DNA from: Pararge aegeria
Taxonomy: Eukaryota > Arthropoda > Insecta > Lepidoptera > Nymphalidae
Direction of reading: 5' to 3'
Assembly (NCBI RefSeq): GCF_905163445.1
Contig: NC_053195.1
Location: 3,958,501-4,022,500 of the forward strand
DNA: 64,000 nucleotides
Shown one piece after another: positions 33,566 through 44,571 of the stretch (positions within the stretch are counted from its first letter, which is position 1; the number at the start of each line of letters is the position of its first letter). Both the position numbers and the translations under genes were made by a program. Below the pieces are notes generated by a model. The model was not told where the DNA came from and did not search any database. It saw only the letters and a program-made list of their open reading frames with translations.

Positions 33566-33868
33566 ATCATCATCATCATCACCACCACATCAACCGATTA
33601 ACTACAGAGTCTCCTTCCACATTTAGAAGGGGTTAGTCAAACACGCTGGCCCGGTGCGGATTGGTGGACTCCACGCACCTTTGAGAAAATTATATAGAAC
33701 TCTCTGGCATGCAGGTTTCCTCACGATGTTTTTCTTCACCGTGGAAACAAGTGATATTTTAATTACTTAAGACACACATAACTTAGAAAAGTTAGAGATG
33801 CTGGGATTCGAACTCGCCGCCCCCCGACAGTGAAGTCGAGCTCTTATCCAATGCGCTATCACCGATTC
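33566..33868 (-). mobile_element. SINE family B, full length
   Basis: The plus strand starts with an ATC microsatellite (the reversed GATGAT tail), runs through the body (GATTGGTGGACTCCACGCAC, ATGCAGGTTTCCTCACGATG), and ends in a reversed tRNA-like head (GGGATTCGAACTCGCCGCCC and TGCGCTATCACCG). The best preserved family-B copy. Confidence 0.8.
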
Positions 33869-34474
33869 TTCTATTCAATACTTGTAGAGAAATAACTATA
33901 TAAACGTGTCATTAGAAATAATTCGCTGTGACAACCAAAACATAAGCGGGGTTTTCATTTAAAGTCTTACACTCAATGAATATTCTAACCCGACTACAGG
34001 AGGGTAATGTGTTTAACAGACTATGTGTGTATGTATATATTTTCCATTTAAGTGTAGCCCCTGGTACGCCGATTTTAATCATTTAGGTGTCTTTGGCTTT
34101 CTCATATTGTATCTATTCTTCTTTCTTATAACCTGCAACAAGAAAAAACGTGTACAAGGAATAAGGATCTTTAGTAAGTAAGTCTTTCGTAAGTATAGTA
34201 AAACAAACAAATTGTCTAAAAGCCATAAATCTATATGTCCAAAGATAAATAACGCTCTGACGTCATTCAAATGTAGACTATGACTAACCTCCAGAAAAAC
34301 TGCTATAGTACTGAAATAAACGAACTTCATTACAAATGTCTGAGGATTATAACAAGACTAGTGGTTCTGCGCGACTTCTTCCGGGGGAAACTTCTAATAA
34401 GTTTCGCATACACACATGATTTTTTTTCTCCGCTCCCTACACAATATACTTGTAAGTTATAGTATGAATGAATG

Positions 34475-34640
34475 AATTAATACACTTTTATTGTACACCA
34501 AAGAAAAAAAGTAGTTACAGAGATATAAATACAGAGCAAGAGAGTACAATTTGGTGGACTTATCGCTACATAGCGATTTCTTCCAGGCAACCAAAGGCGT
34601 GAAAGGGAAAAACATAGAAACGAGGTACGAGTAGGTGGTG
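34475..34640. mobile_element. LINE-like 3' terminal repeat, family D
   Basis: ACACTTTTATTGTACACCAA, then TACAATTTGGTGGACTTATC, GCTACATAGCGATTTCTTCC and AGGCAACCAAAGG. Copies at 37108-37275, 38040-38110, 51890-51965 and 56105-56275. Probably the reversed 3' end of a non-LTR element. Confidence 0.6.
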
Positions 34641-34867
34641 CAATCAACAAGATTTAAAAATTATACAAATATATAAATAAAATTGTTTAAAGAAAAAATA
34701 AAATAAATATATAACTATACTATATATATACAAATAAGATATAAACATACATAAAATTACCCATAATTAATGTAAACTACTAAAAATCATATACAACATA
34801 TATAAATATATAACATAACTACTTATATCAATGAATAACATATAAATATATATAGTATATATATATT

Positions 34868-35105
34868 TGACGACCGATTGGCGCAGTTTGCAGCTACCCT
34901 ACTTTCTGAGTATCGAAGGCCGTGGGTTCAATTCCCACAACTGGAAAATGTTTGTATGATGAATATGAATGTTTCTCATTGTCTGGGTGTTTATGTATAT
35001 TATTAATAAAAATATTCATCAGTCATCTTAGTACCCATAACACAAGCTACGCTTACTTTGGGGCTAGGTGGCGATGTGTGGATCGTCGTAGTGTATTTAT
35101 TTATT
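34868..35105 (+). mobile_element. SINE family A, full length
   Basis: Head GACCGATTGGCGCAGTTTGC and GTGGGTTCAATTCCCACAAC, then a body with CATCAGTCATCTTAGTACCC, tail ATAACACAAGCTACGCTTAC and GGCGATGTGTGGATCGTCGT, ending in a TTTATTTATT run. Preceded by a long TATATA-rich tract (34680-34865). Confidence 0.85.
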
Positions 35106-35159
35106 TATTGGTGGACAGAGGACGGCACTTTGCAGGACGTGCCCATCGCATACCCACAG

Positions 35160-35660
35160 AAGCGTTGCTTTGTATACAACGTGTAAATGAAAAGCGAAAT
35201 AATACTTCACAGGCTTTAGAGATGCATTATTTACTGTCTGTGAGTCTTATCTGTTAAACCGAAACGCTAATAGTTTTTACTGAAATAAAACTGTACGGGG
35301 AGCTATCGTGATACGCTCGACCGTAACAATAGGAAGATCTTCCTCCGAGCGGGTGATCGTGCTCGGGGACCGAGGTCCGAACATTCATTTTTGGAAGTTG
35401 TATATATAGGCATTCTTCGTGAACACTTCGCTAGCGCGATGTAGGATTTTAGTAGCGCCATCTAGTTATGTAATGTGGAGACCGCCACAAAACAAATACA
35501 GCCTTAACATCACATGCAAAGTTAAAATCGAGTGACTTGTCATCATAATAGGTACGCATCGCGTCGCGTAGGTACTATGCGCGTGTCGGGTGTCTTCAAT
35601 ATAAGTAAACACCTAGACTGTTTTGAATTAGTTTGTATGGAAAAATATATATGCTTCTTT
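35160..35660 (-). repeat. Dispersed repeat, family E
   Basis: Reverse copy: ACGTGTAAATGAAAAGCGAA, ACTTCACAGGCTTTAGAG, TACTGTCTGTGAGTCTTATC, then GTACTATGCGCGTGTCGG, matching 25430-25950. Confidence 0.6.
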
Positions 35661-35734
35661 TGATTTAATTTTTCAACAGGTAGTATACTTATGTACCCTT
35701 CAACATTACCTATTTCGTAATTCGCTTACACATT

Positions 35735-35806
35735 GTATGGAGTTCTCTCTTGTAGGGAATTCCAAAATCCACGGCTTGGAATTCCCTACAAGAGAGAACT
35801 CCATAC
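35735..35806. repeat. Perfect 30-bp inverted repeat, 12-nt spacer
   Basis: Left arm 35735-35764 (GTATGGAGTTCTCTCTTGTA then GGGAATTCCA), right arm 35777-35806 an exact reverse complement. The right arm runs directly into RTE LINE-derived sequence at 35805-35900, so the structure may be an inverted duplication of the LINE edge. Confidence 0.9.
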
Positions 35807-35900
35807 CGGACCGCTTGCTTCCAGCGGCTCCCAGCGACTCCTTTTGATGTCGTCTGCCTACCTCGTTGGGCGCCGACAACGCTGCGTTATTGTATAAGTA
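35805..35900 (-). pseudogene. RTE LINE C-terminal fragment
   Basis: The minus strand encodes GVAGSRWKQAVR, the same RTE-clade C-terminal motif as at 11225-11470, plus a CGACATCAAAAGGAGTCGCT nucleotide match. Broken and short. Confidence 0.6.
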
Positions 35901-36342
35901 TACACGAGCCTTAACATTCCACAGTCATTTATTATACCTTTACTTATTCCCGTAGAGCGTCTTAAATCACACAGCTACGTATCTACACAAGAAACACGTC
36001 GTAAAACCTAAATCTATCTGATACAAAAAAAAATGTTAACATGGGAGAATCAACCGCGATACGAGTTGAGAACGTAAAACTGAGCACTTGTCTTAAATTA
36101 GCGGGCGCGCTGTAAATCAGAAGATTCGGGCCAACATTACGCCATAAGATTCCGCGAACGCTTCTACAACTACGCACTGAAAATGTTTATATTATTGCGA
36201 ATGGCCGGCTCGGGGTTAAATTACTCAAATTCATCGATCGGCGGCCATAGTCTGCGCGGCTACCATAGCCCATAGCAGGGGACAAAGAATTTATCCCTCG
36301 GTGATTAACACTCACTAGGGATAAAAACTTGTCCACCTGCAA

Positions 36343-36743
36343 GCTAGCACGGCCAGGAGACAAAAGTTATATCCCCCGATTATATCCACTGACAAGGGAT
36401 ATAAATAACGTGTCCACCAGCTAAAGCATGGGAACGTAGAATGAGTTTACCCTCGTTTATTATCACACATATTATATGTTGATCAGTGCCGTGCACTTAA
36501 TATATGCACAAAAGCACTGCATATCCTACAATTAATATATAACTTGTATAGCAGGAGGATATTTGCAATTTCCCCTCTTTATGCATACCCTGGTAAGAAA
36601 CCTAGTGCACGCCCCTGATGTTGATGGATATTATTTCCTCTTGTGCGCCAGTGTTCTGAGAGTTGATAAAGCTGTAGGAGAAGATAATTTTTTATCCTTT
36701 CCCCGGGGATATAATTGTCTCTGGCCCATGCTAGCCGTGCTGC
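36343..36743. mobile_element. TATATCCCC MITE carrying a nested hAT MITE
   Basis: Imperfect TIRs: GCTAGCACGGCCAGGAGACA at the left, and the reverse of GGCCCATGCTAGCCGTGCTG at the right. TATATCCCC blocks lie just inside both ends. The interior is collinear with the 58284-58534 copy once 36484-36617 is removed. Confidence 0.75.
36484..36617. mobile_element. hAT-type MITE, 134 bp, 8-bp target duplication
   Basis: Begins CAGTGCCGTGCAC and ends GTGCACGCCCCTG, hAT-like TIRs of the CAGTGGCGTGC type. It is flanked by perfect duplications ATGTTGAT at 36476-36483 and 36618-36625. No ORF. Its inner GCACAAAAGCACTGC recurs at about 33335 and 45885. Confidence 0.9.
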
Positions 36744-37107
36744 AAAGCTTTTCTTTACAAGATTTATAACATTTCATTTAAAATTCATCAAATCAACCCG
36801 CCTTGAGAACATTATGAGATTGAAATAAATAAAATAAAAGTTTTCCTAATATAGAACTCTCAGTCGTGCAGGTTTCTTCACGATATTTCCCTTCACCACT
36901 GACGCCAGTGTCGTTTTTCTATTCATGTTACACATATTATTTTGAAGTTATTTCCTTCAGTGCAACCATGCTCAAGAGCAGATAAATCTATGGAAGCGGT
37001 TCGTAGGTTCATTTTTTTTTTGTCGTTTCCCCGTGGAGATAGTGTCGCTTGCATATGCTGGCTGTGCACTAGTGCTATAGTGCGTTTGCTTTGTTTTTCC
37101 ATGAGAA

Positions 37108-37275
37108 AAGTATGAATGAATTAATAAATATACTTTTATTGACTCCACAAAAAGTACTTACATAAAAATGAAAAGCATAACAAAACAAACGTATACAATT
37201 TGGCGGCCTTATCGCTTCATAGTGTTTTCTTCTAGGCAGCCAATGGCGAAGAAAACATATACAGAAAAAGTCAAA
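37108..37275. mobile_element. LINE-like 3' terminal repeat, family D
   Basis: ATACTTTTATTGACTCCACA, ACAATTTGGCGGCCTTATCG and CTTCTAGGCAGCCAATGGCG match 34475-34640. Confidence 0.6.
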
Positions 37276-38185
37276 AAGTACTAATGAAAGAAGAAATTAA
37301 TTTAAAAACTAAAATACTCATTTATTGTAACTTACGTGCAACAGATAGTCGAAAAAGTTTGCTTATTACCGATCAACGGGGCAAGCTTTTTTCTTAAATA
37401 CCTATTGTGAAAAATTACCTAGTAAAATGTAAACACAACTAATCTCATATGTGGGAGACCTGTGTCCCCCGGTGTGCCGGTAATGGGTTTATATGAAACA
37501 CAACTAATGAAATAAAAAAAAAATACCAACAAGTACCACAAAATTTTCAATTATTATTTTATTCGTTATACTATTTACTTTTCGATCGACCACGGGTCTT
37601 ATACATAGATACTTATTTTAATAGCAGATGCGGGGACCTGGTCTCTCATCGGCTCGTCTCCTTTCTTATAACATCAACCCGAATGAAAAAGAAAACGCAA
37701 TAGTGTAGATAGGTGCAGAGCAGACATGTTCTAATTTAAACCATTTACATTTGAAACATTTGCTCCTATTTACATTTGAAACATTTGTTGTTGAAAAATA
37801 GACACATCGCTTTGGATTCTGTAAACATACATTTACAGCATCTTTGTGGAAATGTACAATATACCTTTCAATACAACTTTAAGGAAATTAAATTATTTAT
37901 TTGTACACATATCTTAACGACATAGAAATTGACATATCCATACGACGGATACATAATAAATGAGAAACGATTAATTTTTCAATAATGATAATAGCATTGT
38001 ATCACACCAAAAGGAAACCAAATATGAAGACAAATAACTAAATTAGGGTGTAATTATGGCTTTATCACTGATCTCCTTCAGGCAACCACTTAATAAAAAG
38101 GAGAAAGAATTTGCAAAGAATAGTGGTTGGTGCACAAGTTAATGGATAGGTACATAAGATATATCATAAACTTATATAATTACTA
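37276..38185. other. Intergenic, mostly unassigned
   Basis: A short LINE-like piece (GGGAGACCTGTGTCCCCCGG near 37452) and a family-D fragment (38040-38110). The rest is AT-rich sequence in which I see no gene. Confidence 0.45.
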
Positions 38186-38360
38186 GAGATTTTAAACTAA
38201 GATTTTCGTGGTCGATCGTGGTCACGACGGGATTTGTCGATAGTTCGACCCAGTCCCGTCGTGACCACGATCCATGCAACTGGGCTGAACTATCGACAAA
38301 TTTCATAATATTATCGTGGTATGTACCCGTTGAACTATATTTTAGAAATTATATAATTAC
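38186..38360 (-). repeat. Foldback repeat with interlocked inverted repeats
   Basis: Four segments in order A-B-A'-B': A 38214-38232 pairs with A' 38254-38272 (GATCGTGGTCACGACGGGA), and B 38233-38253 pairs with B' 38280-38300 (TTTGTCGATAGTTCGACCCA core). The flanks match 27186-27397 (AGAGATTTTAAACTAAGA; GTACCCGTTGAACTATAT). Confidence 0.8.
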
Positions 38361-38739
38361 CTATACTATAAGTTACACTAATTTACTGCATTTAATGTTA
38401 AGCAATAATTAGTAAGTTCGAACTGTGTGCACCCAAACGGGCAGCCGAAGCTTTACCCACTGGGCTATCACCGCTTTAATAAGTGAGAATAATTCGCCAC
38501 TAGTCTCTTTTGTTGTTTAAATTGAGTCTTCAATTTCTCTCTTCTCTCTCCTTGCAGCAGATGAATTCTCGAAGCATGTTCTCATAAAGGAGACCTTTTC
38601 GCTTTGCTGTTGACATTCTACAAGGATCAGCAGCAAAGCGGAAAAAGACAAATTTATCGAGAACTGTAGCTTCTGTGTGCTTTTTTCACGGTTTCTTTAA
38701 TCTTCTTGTTTCATTATATTATTCATATCGCTCTTCGAT

Positions 38740-38935
38740 TGTAAATCATTGTTCTCATTGTTCAGCAAAAGATCTCAGTCTCAGTGCTCATTTTTTTACG
38801 CAAAAAATCAGCCTGGCTTGTCAACCTGGAAATGGAGCCAGCATTCTTGGCACCATTCCACGCAGACATGACCTTTACAGGAATTAGTTTAATTAAAAAT
38901 TTTATGTCCACAATATGAATAAAGGCCTTCCTAAA
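38740..38935 (+). pseudogene. Non-LTR retrotransposon ORF C-terminus, degraded
   Basis: Translation ACQPGNGASILGTIPRRHDL then a stop, resembling the GNAASILGT end of lepidopteran LINE ORFs (a better copy lies at 62060-62180). Followed by an AT-rich end and a poly-A run. Confidence 0.5.
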
Positions 38936-38939
38936 AAAA

Positions 38940-39093
38940 AAAGTTACGAGCAGACCCCAGCGCCGTTTGTTTTTTGTTTTGTGTGAATCTAAACCATGGT
39001 GCCACCCAAACGTGTACCAAAAAATTCATTCGGTCCAGCCGTCTAGGAGGAGTTCAGAGAAATACACACGCACACAAGAAATATATATATAAA
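38940..39093 (-). mobile_element. Helitron 5'-end fragment
   Basis: Reverse orientation: the minus strand begins at an ATATATATATTTCTTGTGTG run and passes TCCTCCTAGACGGCTGGACC and CGTTTGGGTGGCACC, as in lepidopteran Helitrons. The 3' end is missing. Confidence 0.5.
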
Positions 39094-39526
39094 GATTTGT
39101 AAGAATGTTTGTACAATATCAAGATGTTAGTAACCAACGCAATCAGTTTAGAGGGCATCATTCATACATTCTACTAAGTCCATCACAAGATTAATTTTAA
39201 ATAGTCAAAATTATTCAAAAATTTTAAAAATCAACCTTAATTCAATGCCAAATTGGATTAAAATAAACACTACAAACACATATATTAAAAATGACAAAAA
39301 TAAATAAATTGATAACCAATCCAATGAAATGTTCCATAATATTACAAATGATAATTATTCACTTTATAATAAATATTCTATTTTTACGGGATAAAAATTA
39401 TATCCACCATTTCCATCACCAAGATGCATACAGGCTGTGTATGTGTCAAATTTAATCTAGAATGGTGCACTGGTTCAGACAAACATGGTACAAATAAAAT
39501 AATGAAGATTCGAATTAAAAAAAAAT

Positions 39527-39790
39527 ACTTTGACGGCCCATTGGTGCAGTGTTCAGCTACCCTGCTTTCTGATTCCAAGTTTCGGTTCGATTCCCACAAC
39601 TCGAAAATGTTTGTGTGATAAACATAAATGTGTGTCAGTGCCTGGGTGTTTATCTGTATATTATAAGTATTTATGTGTATTGTATTGATAAAAAAAAAAT
39701 TCTCATCTGCTATCTTAGTACCCATAACACAAGCTACGCTTACTTTGGGGCTAGATGGCGATGTGTGTATTGTCGTAGTATATATACTTA
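39527..39790 (+). mobile_element. SINE family A, near full length
   Basis: Head GACGGCCCATTGGTGCAGTG and GGTTCGATTCCCACAACTCG, tail CCCATAACACAAGCTACGCT and GGCTAGATGGCGATGTGTGT. Confidence 0.85.
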
Positions 39791-39794
39791 GTAT

Positions 39795-39960
39795 ATTTAT
39801 TCTTATTATTATTATTATCTGTATTTTATAACTATTTATGTAAATTATTCATAAAAATATTCATCACTCATCTTAGCACCCATAAAATAAGCTACGTTTT
39901 TTTTGGGGCTAGATAGCGATGTGTGCATTGTCGTAGTAAGTATTTATTAATTTAATGTAT
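39795..39960 (+). mobile_element. SINE family A, 5'-truncated, in tandem with the previous copy
   Basis: TTCATCACTCATCTTAGCAC, AAATAAGCTACG and GGCTAGATAGCGATGTGTGC follow directly after the tail of the preceding copy. Confidence 0.75.
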
Positions 39961-41539
39961 TTATAAAATTGAAAGTGCGTTACAGTAGTGGACGACTTGC
40001 AGTGCAGTGTGCGAAGCTCTGCAATCGGATTGACGTTGCAAACAATTAGTGCAGCACAAATCCGCGAACTCAACACCACCTTATTCAGCAAACATGGCGC
40101 TTTCCTATATGTAAAATGTATGAAAACAAGATGGAATGTAATTCAGAAGATTAAAAACTAAATAAACATTTTTAATTGGGCCGTAACGTTTCGAAAGCTT
40201 GCTTTGAGATAAAGAAAACAAAAAAAACAGCTTTTATCACCTGCATTCGTTGGGATGGACAGTTTAATGGGGTGCCGAAAATATAATACAGAAAAATGTT
40301 ACAGCGTGAAAAGAGAAACATCGACTTTCACGACCAATTTATTTCGATTAATGTTTACGATTCGTCTTTGGGACATCAGAGAAATCTTGGGCGACCTACT
40401 TCTGTCTCCTTAGGGAGATCGTTTTGGTACGAAAAATGTGATTAGTGCCGGAAGCGCCACATTTTTAATTTCCATGAAAGTTCCAACAAGTTTAATATTT
40501 CGTTTTAAGTACATCTTTTTCATATCAATTAATGAACGTCTTTTATTGGACACAGGTTTTGTGTAATAGTTTCTCTACAACTATGCGTGGTTATGTCTAA
40601 TAATAATAATATATTAATAATAATTATTATTATTTATTTTATTTGCCAAATTGTGGGTACATAACAAGTGACAGTCGATGTTTAAAAAAAATTAAATATA
40701 AATAGCATTACAATTTAAAGAATAAAAATACAATAATCAGAAATAGGTAATAGCGATTCGTTGCTATTTGTTTGATGTCGTCTGTCAACTTGGCTGGGCT
40801 GATTTTACTTTTCGCTTTCAGTCCGGCAAGAAGTGCAAACCGGGGCACCCGCCTCGGACAGCAGTTCTAGCGCCAAAACCATTGTAAAGTAGGTATGGTA
40901 AAAAATAATAAACTTGCTCGACAAGCGAAAAATAGGTAATCCTTACTTATATTAATAATGCGAAAGTATTTTTGCTTGTTTGCTTCTTTGTTTGTTTGCC
41001 CTTCCTTTACGTCCTAACCAAGCATCGAGTGAACTTGTTTTTTTTCCCGAGGATCGGCCTTCTCCTCTTCGTTCAAACTCTTCCTGGAATTGCGCCATTC
41101 CGTGGCACGCCAACCAGCCCGCGTTACGCTGTGGAATTCATTAGGGTTAATCAGCTACACACAAACCGAAAAAAAACTTGATTTTTGGCAAAAGAGTTAG
41201 TTGAAAAAAACAAACGGTTTCTACGGAATTTGACAAAAAATTAACGCGGAATAAGTCGCGAGCAACGACAAGTAAGAGAATAAATGTGTTAAATTGTTCT
41301 TACTGTCCTTTTTACGAAAAATGCCAACCAGTATATTATTAGGTATATTGGTGAGTTTTTTTACAGTAATTCATCTCAAACGCTGGAGGGAAGCGCTCCA
41401 CTATCGAGTTTCTGCCCCGGTTCGAACAAATAGTAGATCCGGGGCTTATCGTTTTGGAAACCAAGTTTAATAAAATCACGTTTTGCTATACGTTCGAATG
41501 TTAAAATGCCCTGAAAGGCTGAAACTAATCATCACCCAA
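39961..41539. other. Intergenic, transposon scraps
   Basis: A TAA microsatellite (40597-40640), a short RTE-like piece (TTTGATGTCGTCTGTCAACT near 40768), and a Helitron-like 5' start at about 40940-41060 (CTTATATTAATAATGCGAAA then a TTTG-rich tract). No gene seen. Confidence 0.45.
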
Positions 41540-42062
41540 ATAAAATTATTCATCAGTCATCTTAGTGCCCCTAGCACAAGCTACGCTTACTTTTGGGCTT
41601 GAAGGCGATGTGTGTATTGTCATAGTATATTTATTTATTTATTTGTTTACCATCAGGTTGGCCATTTGTTTCGTCTGCTAAATATAACTATAAAAACTAC
41701 ACACTAAGTATTTTACAGGAAAAACATTAACATTTTTTTTAACGGTCCATGGCGCAGTGGTCAGTGACCCTACTTTCTGAGACCAAGGCTGTGAGTTCGG
41801 TTATGAACGCTTTTTATCTGTGTATTATAAGTATTATTAATAAATTATTCATCGGTCATCTTATTACCCATACATAACACAAGCTACTCTTACTTTTGAG
41901 GCTAGATGGCGATGTGTGGTTGTCGTAGTGTACGTAATTATTTATTTTTGTATATTACTCATCAGTAATCTTAGTACCTATAACACAAGCTACGCTTACT
42001 TTGGGGCTAGATGGCGGTGTATTCGTGTGTATTGTTGTAATATACTTATTCATTTATTTACT
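41540..42062 (+). mobile_element. Three SINE family A copies in a row
   Basis: Tail-only copy at 41540-41650 (CAGTCATCTTAGTGCCCCTA), a copy with head at 41738-41945 (GGTCCATGGCGCAGTGGTCA), and a tail-only copy at 41940-42062 (ATCAGTAATCTTAGTACCTA). All are in the same orientation. Confidence 0.75.
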
Positions 42063-42529
42063 TTGTACGGATCCTTACAAAATCAATATTATAATAGTTT
42101 AGTTAAGTCATTCAGACTATTTAGTACCTACCTACGGAACCTTTGTGCCCGAGTCAGACTGGCTCTTGCCGTTGTTTTTGTACGCCAGCTATCACTTTAC
42201 CTTACTATTCTGCCGTTGATGATTTTTATGGCTTCCCAACTATGAACCAACGCTAAGCAGATTACTGCACTTGTAAGATATCTAAAAAAACTAAAGTTAA
42301 ACACCATCTACTGATTTTTCCTATTCATGCACCGGCTGCGGTGTAAAACACTACGTATTGAAAAAAGTATATAATAAATAATTGTTTTATATGTCGAAAG
42401 AAGAATAACTACACGAAAAACATAGACAATTTAACAAAATGACTGTGTATTTCAGTTTAAGTGTTTAATTATTTATTTATCTTTATGTCAAGATATTAAA
42501 ATATTTTTTTTGTAAATTTTGTGTGAACA

Positions 42530-43555
42530 ATGGATTCGTTCATGGAATGTTATTTTGAAGAAGTGTTCAGTGGTATAGAAAGGGACGGCTTAAACGTGAG
42601 ATTCAAAAGAAAGGAGCTCGTAGAATATTTTAATGCCGTCATAGCTGGATGTGCGAGAGGCCAAAACAGATCAGATAACGCCACATGCAAATCATTTGTC
42701 TCTTGTGCAATTAGATACCACAATCGTTGCAAGTCGGACAACGGCGATGTCTGTCTCATGGGGAAGTACCATAACCTACTTTATATTGCTTTGAAACTAG
42801 CGTTCGATTGGAGTCTTCAGGACAATGGTACAGTAGCTGCTTTATTAGATGAACTGTATGCTTGTGAAGGCACATTCGAAAGGATATTTTTAGGTGCAAT
42901 ATTCGGTACTTCCGCGCCGTACTTCTTGGCTGGTTGGAAATCTGATTTCATGGATAAGGAAGAAAATGTTCACGCGCTGGTGTTTTTCCTAGATCACGCT
43001 ACAAATGCTAGTTTAGAATATACGGACGGACCGAAAACTTACCGATTCATAGATGTTCCTTTAGAGAGCTGTGGAAAAGCGACACCGGTAAGAGTTGTAA
43101 TACAAATGGGAGCTTCCGAAATTTTAATGATACTCCTAAGGTTTGGTGCAAGAATTACAGCAGATCAGGTCTCTTCGAACCCAATTGAATCTATTCTCGA
43201 CAGACTCAATGAATATAATAGGAAATATCCCTATGAGTTGGTAACGTGTCTTAAACTGTCATTGAGAGCCGTACCGGCAATTTGTTTTACCGTCGATAAA
43301 GCAGCATTGAAACATTTGCAATTACCGAATGACTATAATTACCAAAGGAAACATGCTTTGGAGAAGTATGGTGACATATTACAGGATCATCTGATCCCTG
43401 CATCAAGATGCGGTTTGAAACCTGTAGAATTGAAGCACCTTTGTAGGTGTTCGATACGCCAAATGCTATGGGAAAATTTTGAACTACCTTTCGGAATACA
43501 GAAGCTACCTATACCGCCGACATTAAAGAAGTATTTGGATCTATGTGAAGATTAA
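42530..43555 (+). CDS. Ankyrin/SOCS-box protein, ASB17-like, intronless
   Basis: Likely substrate-recognition subunit of a Cullin-5/Elongin B-C ubiquitin ligase. The 341-residue protein has one clear ankyrin-type repeat (about 185-210, TPVRVVIQMGASEILMILLR then FGARIT) within a mostly helical, unassigned N-terminal two thirds. The C-terminal SOCS box is about 300-338: BC box LKHLCRCSIR (301-310; Leu and Cys spaced as required for Elongin C) and Cul5 box KLPIPPTLKKYLDL (325-338). The stretch LIPASRCGLKPVELKHLCR resembles the same region of vertebrate ASB17. The ATG is in good context (GAACAATGG) after an AT-rich leader, and ATTAAA signals lie at 43580 and 43599. No stop, frameshift or transposon disrupts it. 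ASB17 orthology is inference, so no symbol is given; vertebrate ASB17 is shorter (295 aa). Confidence 0.85.
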   Translation: MDSFMECYFEEVFSGIERDGLNVRFKRKELVEYFNAVIAGCARGQNRSDNATCKSFVSCAIRYHNRCKSDNGDVCLMGKYHNLLYIALKLAFDWSLQDNGTVAALLDELYACEGTFERIFLGAIFGTSAPYFLAGWKSDFMDKEENVHALVFFLDHATNASLEYTDGPKTYRFIDVPLESCGKATPVRVVIQMGASEILMILLRFGARITADQVSSNPIESILDRLNEYNRKYPYELVTCLKLSLRAVPAICFTVDKAALKHLQLPNDYNYQRKHALEKYGDILQDHLIPASRCGLKPVELKHLCRCSIRQMLWENFELPFGIQKLPIPPTLKKYLDLCED

Positions 43556-43918
43556 ATTACGCGTTCGATTAATTTGTATATTAAAATTCAGACATATTAT
43601 TAAATTTAAATTGTGTGATTTTTGTTTTGCTTCTACTGCGGTATTTCAGTTTTAGCCGCAATTAGTAATGTTATCTATGCCCTTAATAGCTCTTTAGAGC
43701 TACTAACTTTTCTACGCTGTATTATTAGCATGATAAAGATCGTGACAAGATGCTGGATAAATTGATGACTGGCTTGTGTTGTGGTACTTATATTTGTGAT
43801 ATTTTCCATTTGGTGACGGCAGATGAGAATACAGTTGACAGCCCAAACCTTTTCTTTCCGCGGGTGTCGTACGTGGCGACTAAGGGAATGTTTGAGAAGT
43901 AGCACGGTCACCAACACG

Positions 43919-44571
43919 TAGTGGCTTGCATAGAGGGTATGCACAGGATACGCAGATTAAATAAAACTAGCTGTTGCCCGCGACTTCATCTGCGTTTGAT
44001 TTTGTTTTTTGATGTGGCATTAAATTTAGTTGTAGATCTAAAAATGTTAAAGTAATCAGTATCGCTAAGCCTTAAATGAGGGGTTTGCTGCTGTCAGCTG
44101 AGGAGTTTTGTCCTTTATCTCCAACCAGATAACCCTTACAAAAAAGATCTACACAAAGTTTGGGCAAAATTAAACACATATTATAACCTCTATAGTACAA
44201 AAATAATTATTTAAATCGGTTATAATTTGTCGGGGTTATGGTGTAAAATCTTTAAACACTCATCCCCTCTCCCAAAGGAACCGAACTTAATTTCGGAATA
44301 AAAAGTATCCTATATTACTTCTAACACTTCCAAGAATATGTGTACAAAGTTTCATGAGGATCGGTTAAGTAGTCTTTGGGTGAAAGCGTAACAAACAAAC
44401 TTACATTGACATTTATAATATTAGTAGGGATAGTAGGGATGATAAAAATCTCCAGTACGAGTTATAAAAAATCTTAAGGATAGGCATTGTAAGTGTTAAA
44501 AAAATTGTATAACTCGTACTGTAAATAACTCATTTTATATCATCTGTGCATACCCTCTATGCAAGCCACTG
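43919..44571. mobile_element. hAT-type MITE interrupted by a Helitron
   Basis: Left TIR TAGTGGCTTGCATAGAGGGT and right TIR ending CCTCTATGCAAGCCACTG, flanked by 8-bp duplications CCAACACG at 43911-43918 and 44572-44579. Homologous to the 197-bp copy at 62476-62672. Without the nested Helitron it would be 180 bp. Confidence 0.9.
43967..44439 (-). mobile_element. Short Helitron nested in the MITE
   Basis: The minus strand starts TCCCTACTATCCCTACTAAT and ends GTCGCGGGCAACAGCTAG with the Helitron CTAG terminus. It sits exactly between A (43966) and T (44440) of the host MITE, the Helitron A|T preference. 473 bp, no coding capacity. The 5' end carries a duplicated TCCCTACTA. Confidence 0.85.

Noticed and set aside
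34922..35257. 111-codon plus-strand ORF
   Set aside because: Starts inside the SINE head and runs through the SINE tail into a family-E repeat.
39384..39725. 113-codon minus-strand ORF
   Set aside because: Much of it is antisense to a SINE family A copy and AT-rich flank; no domain.
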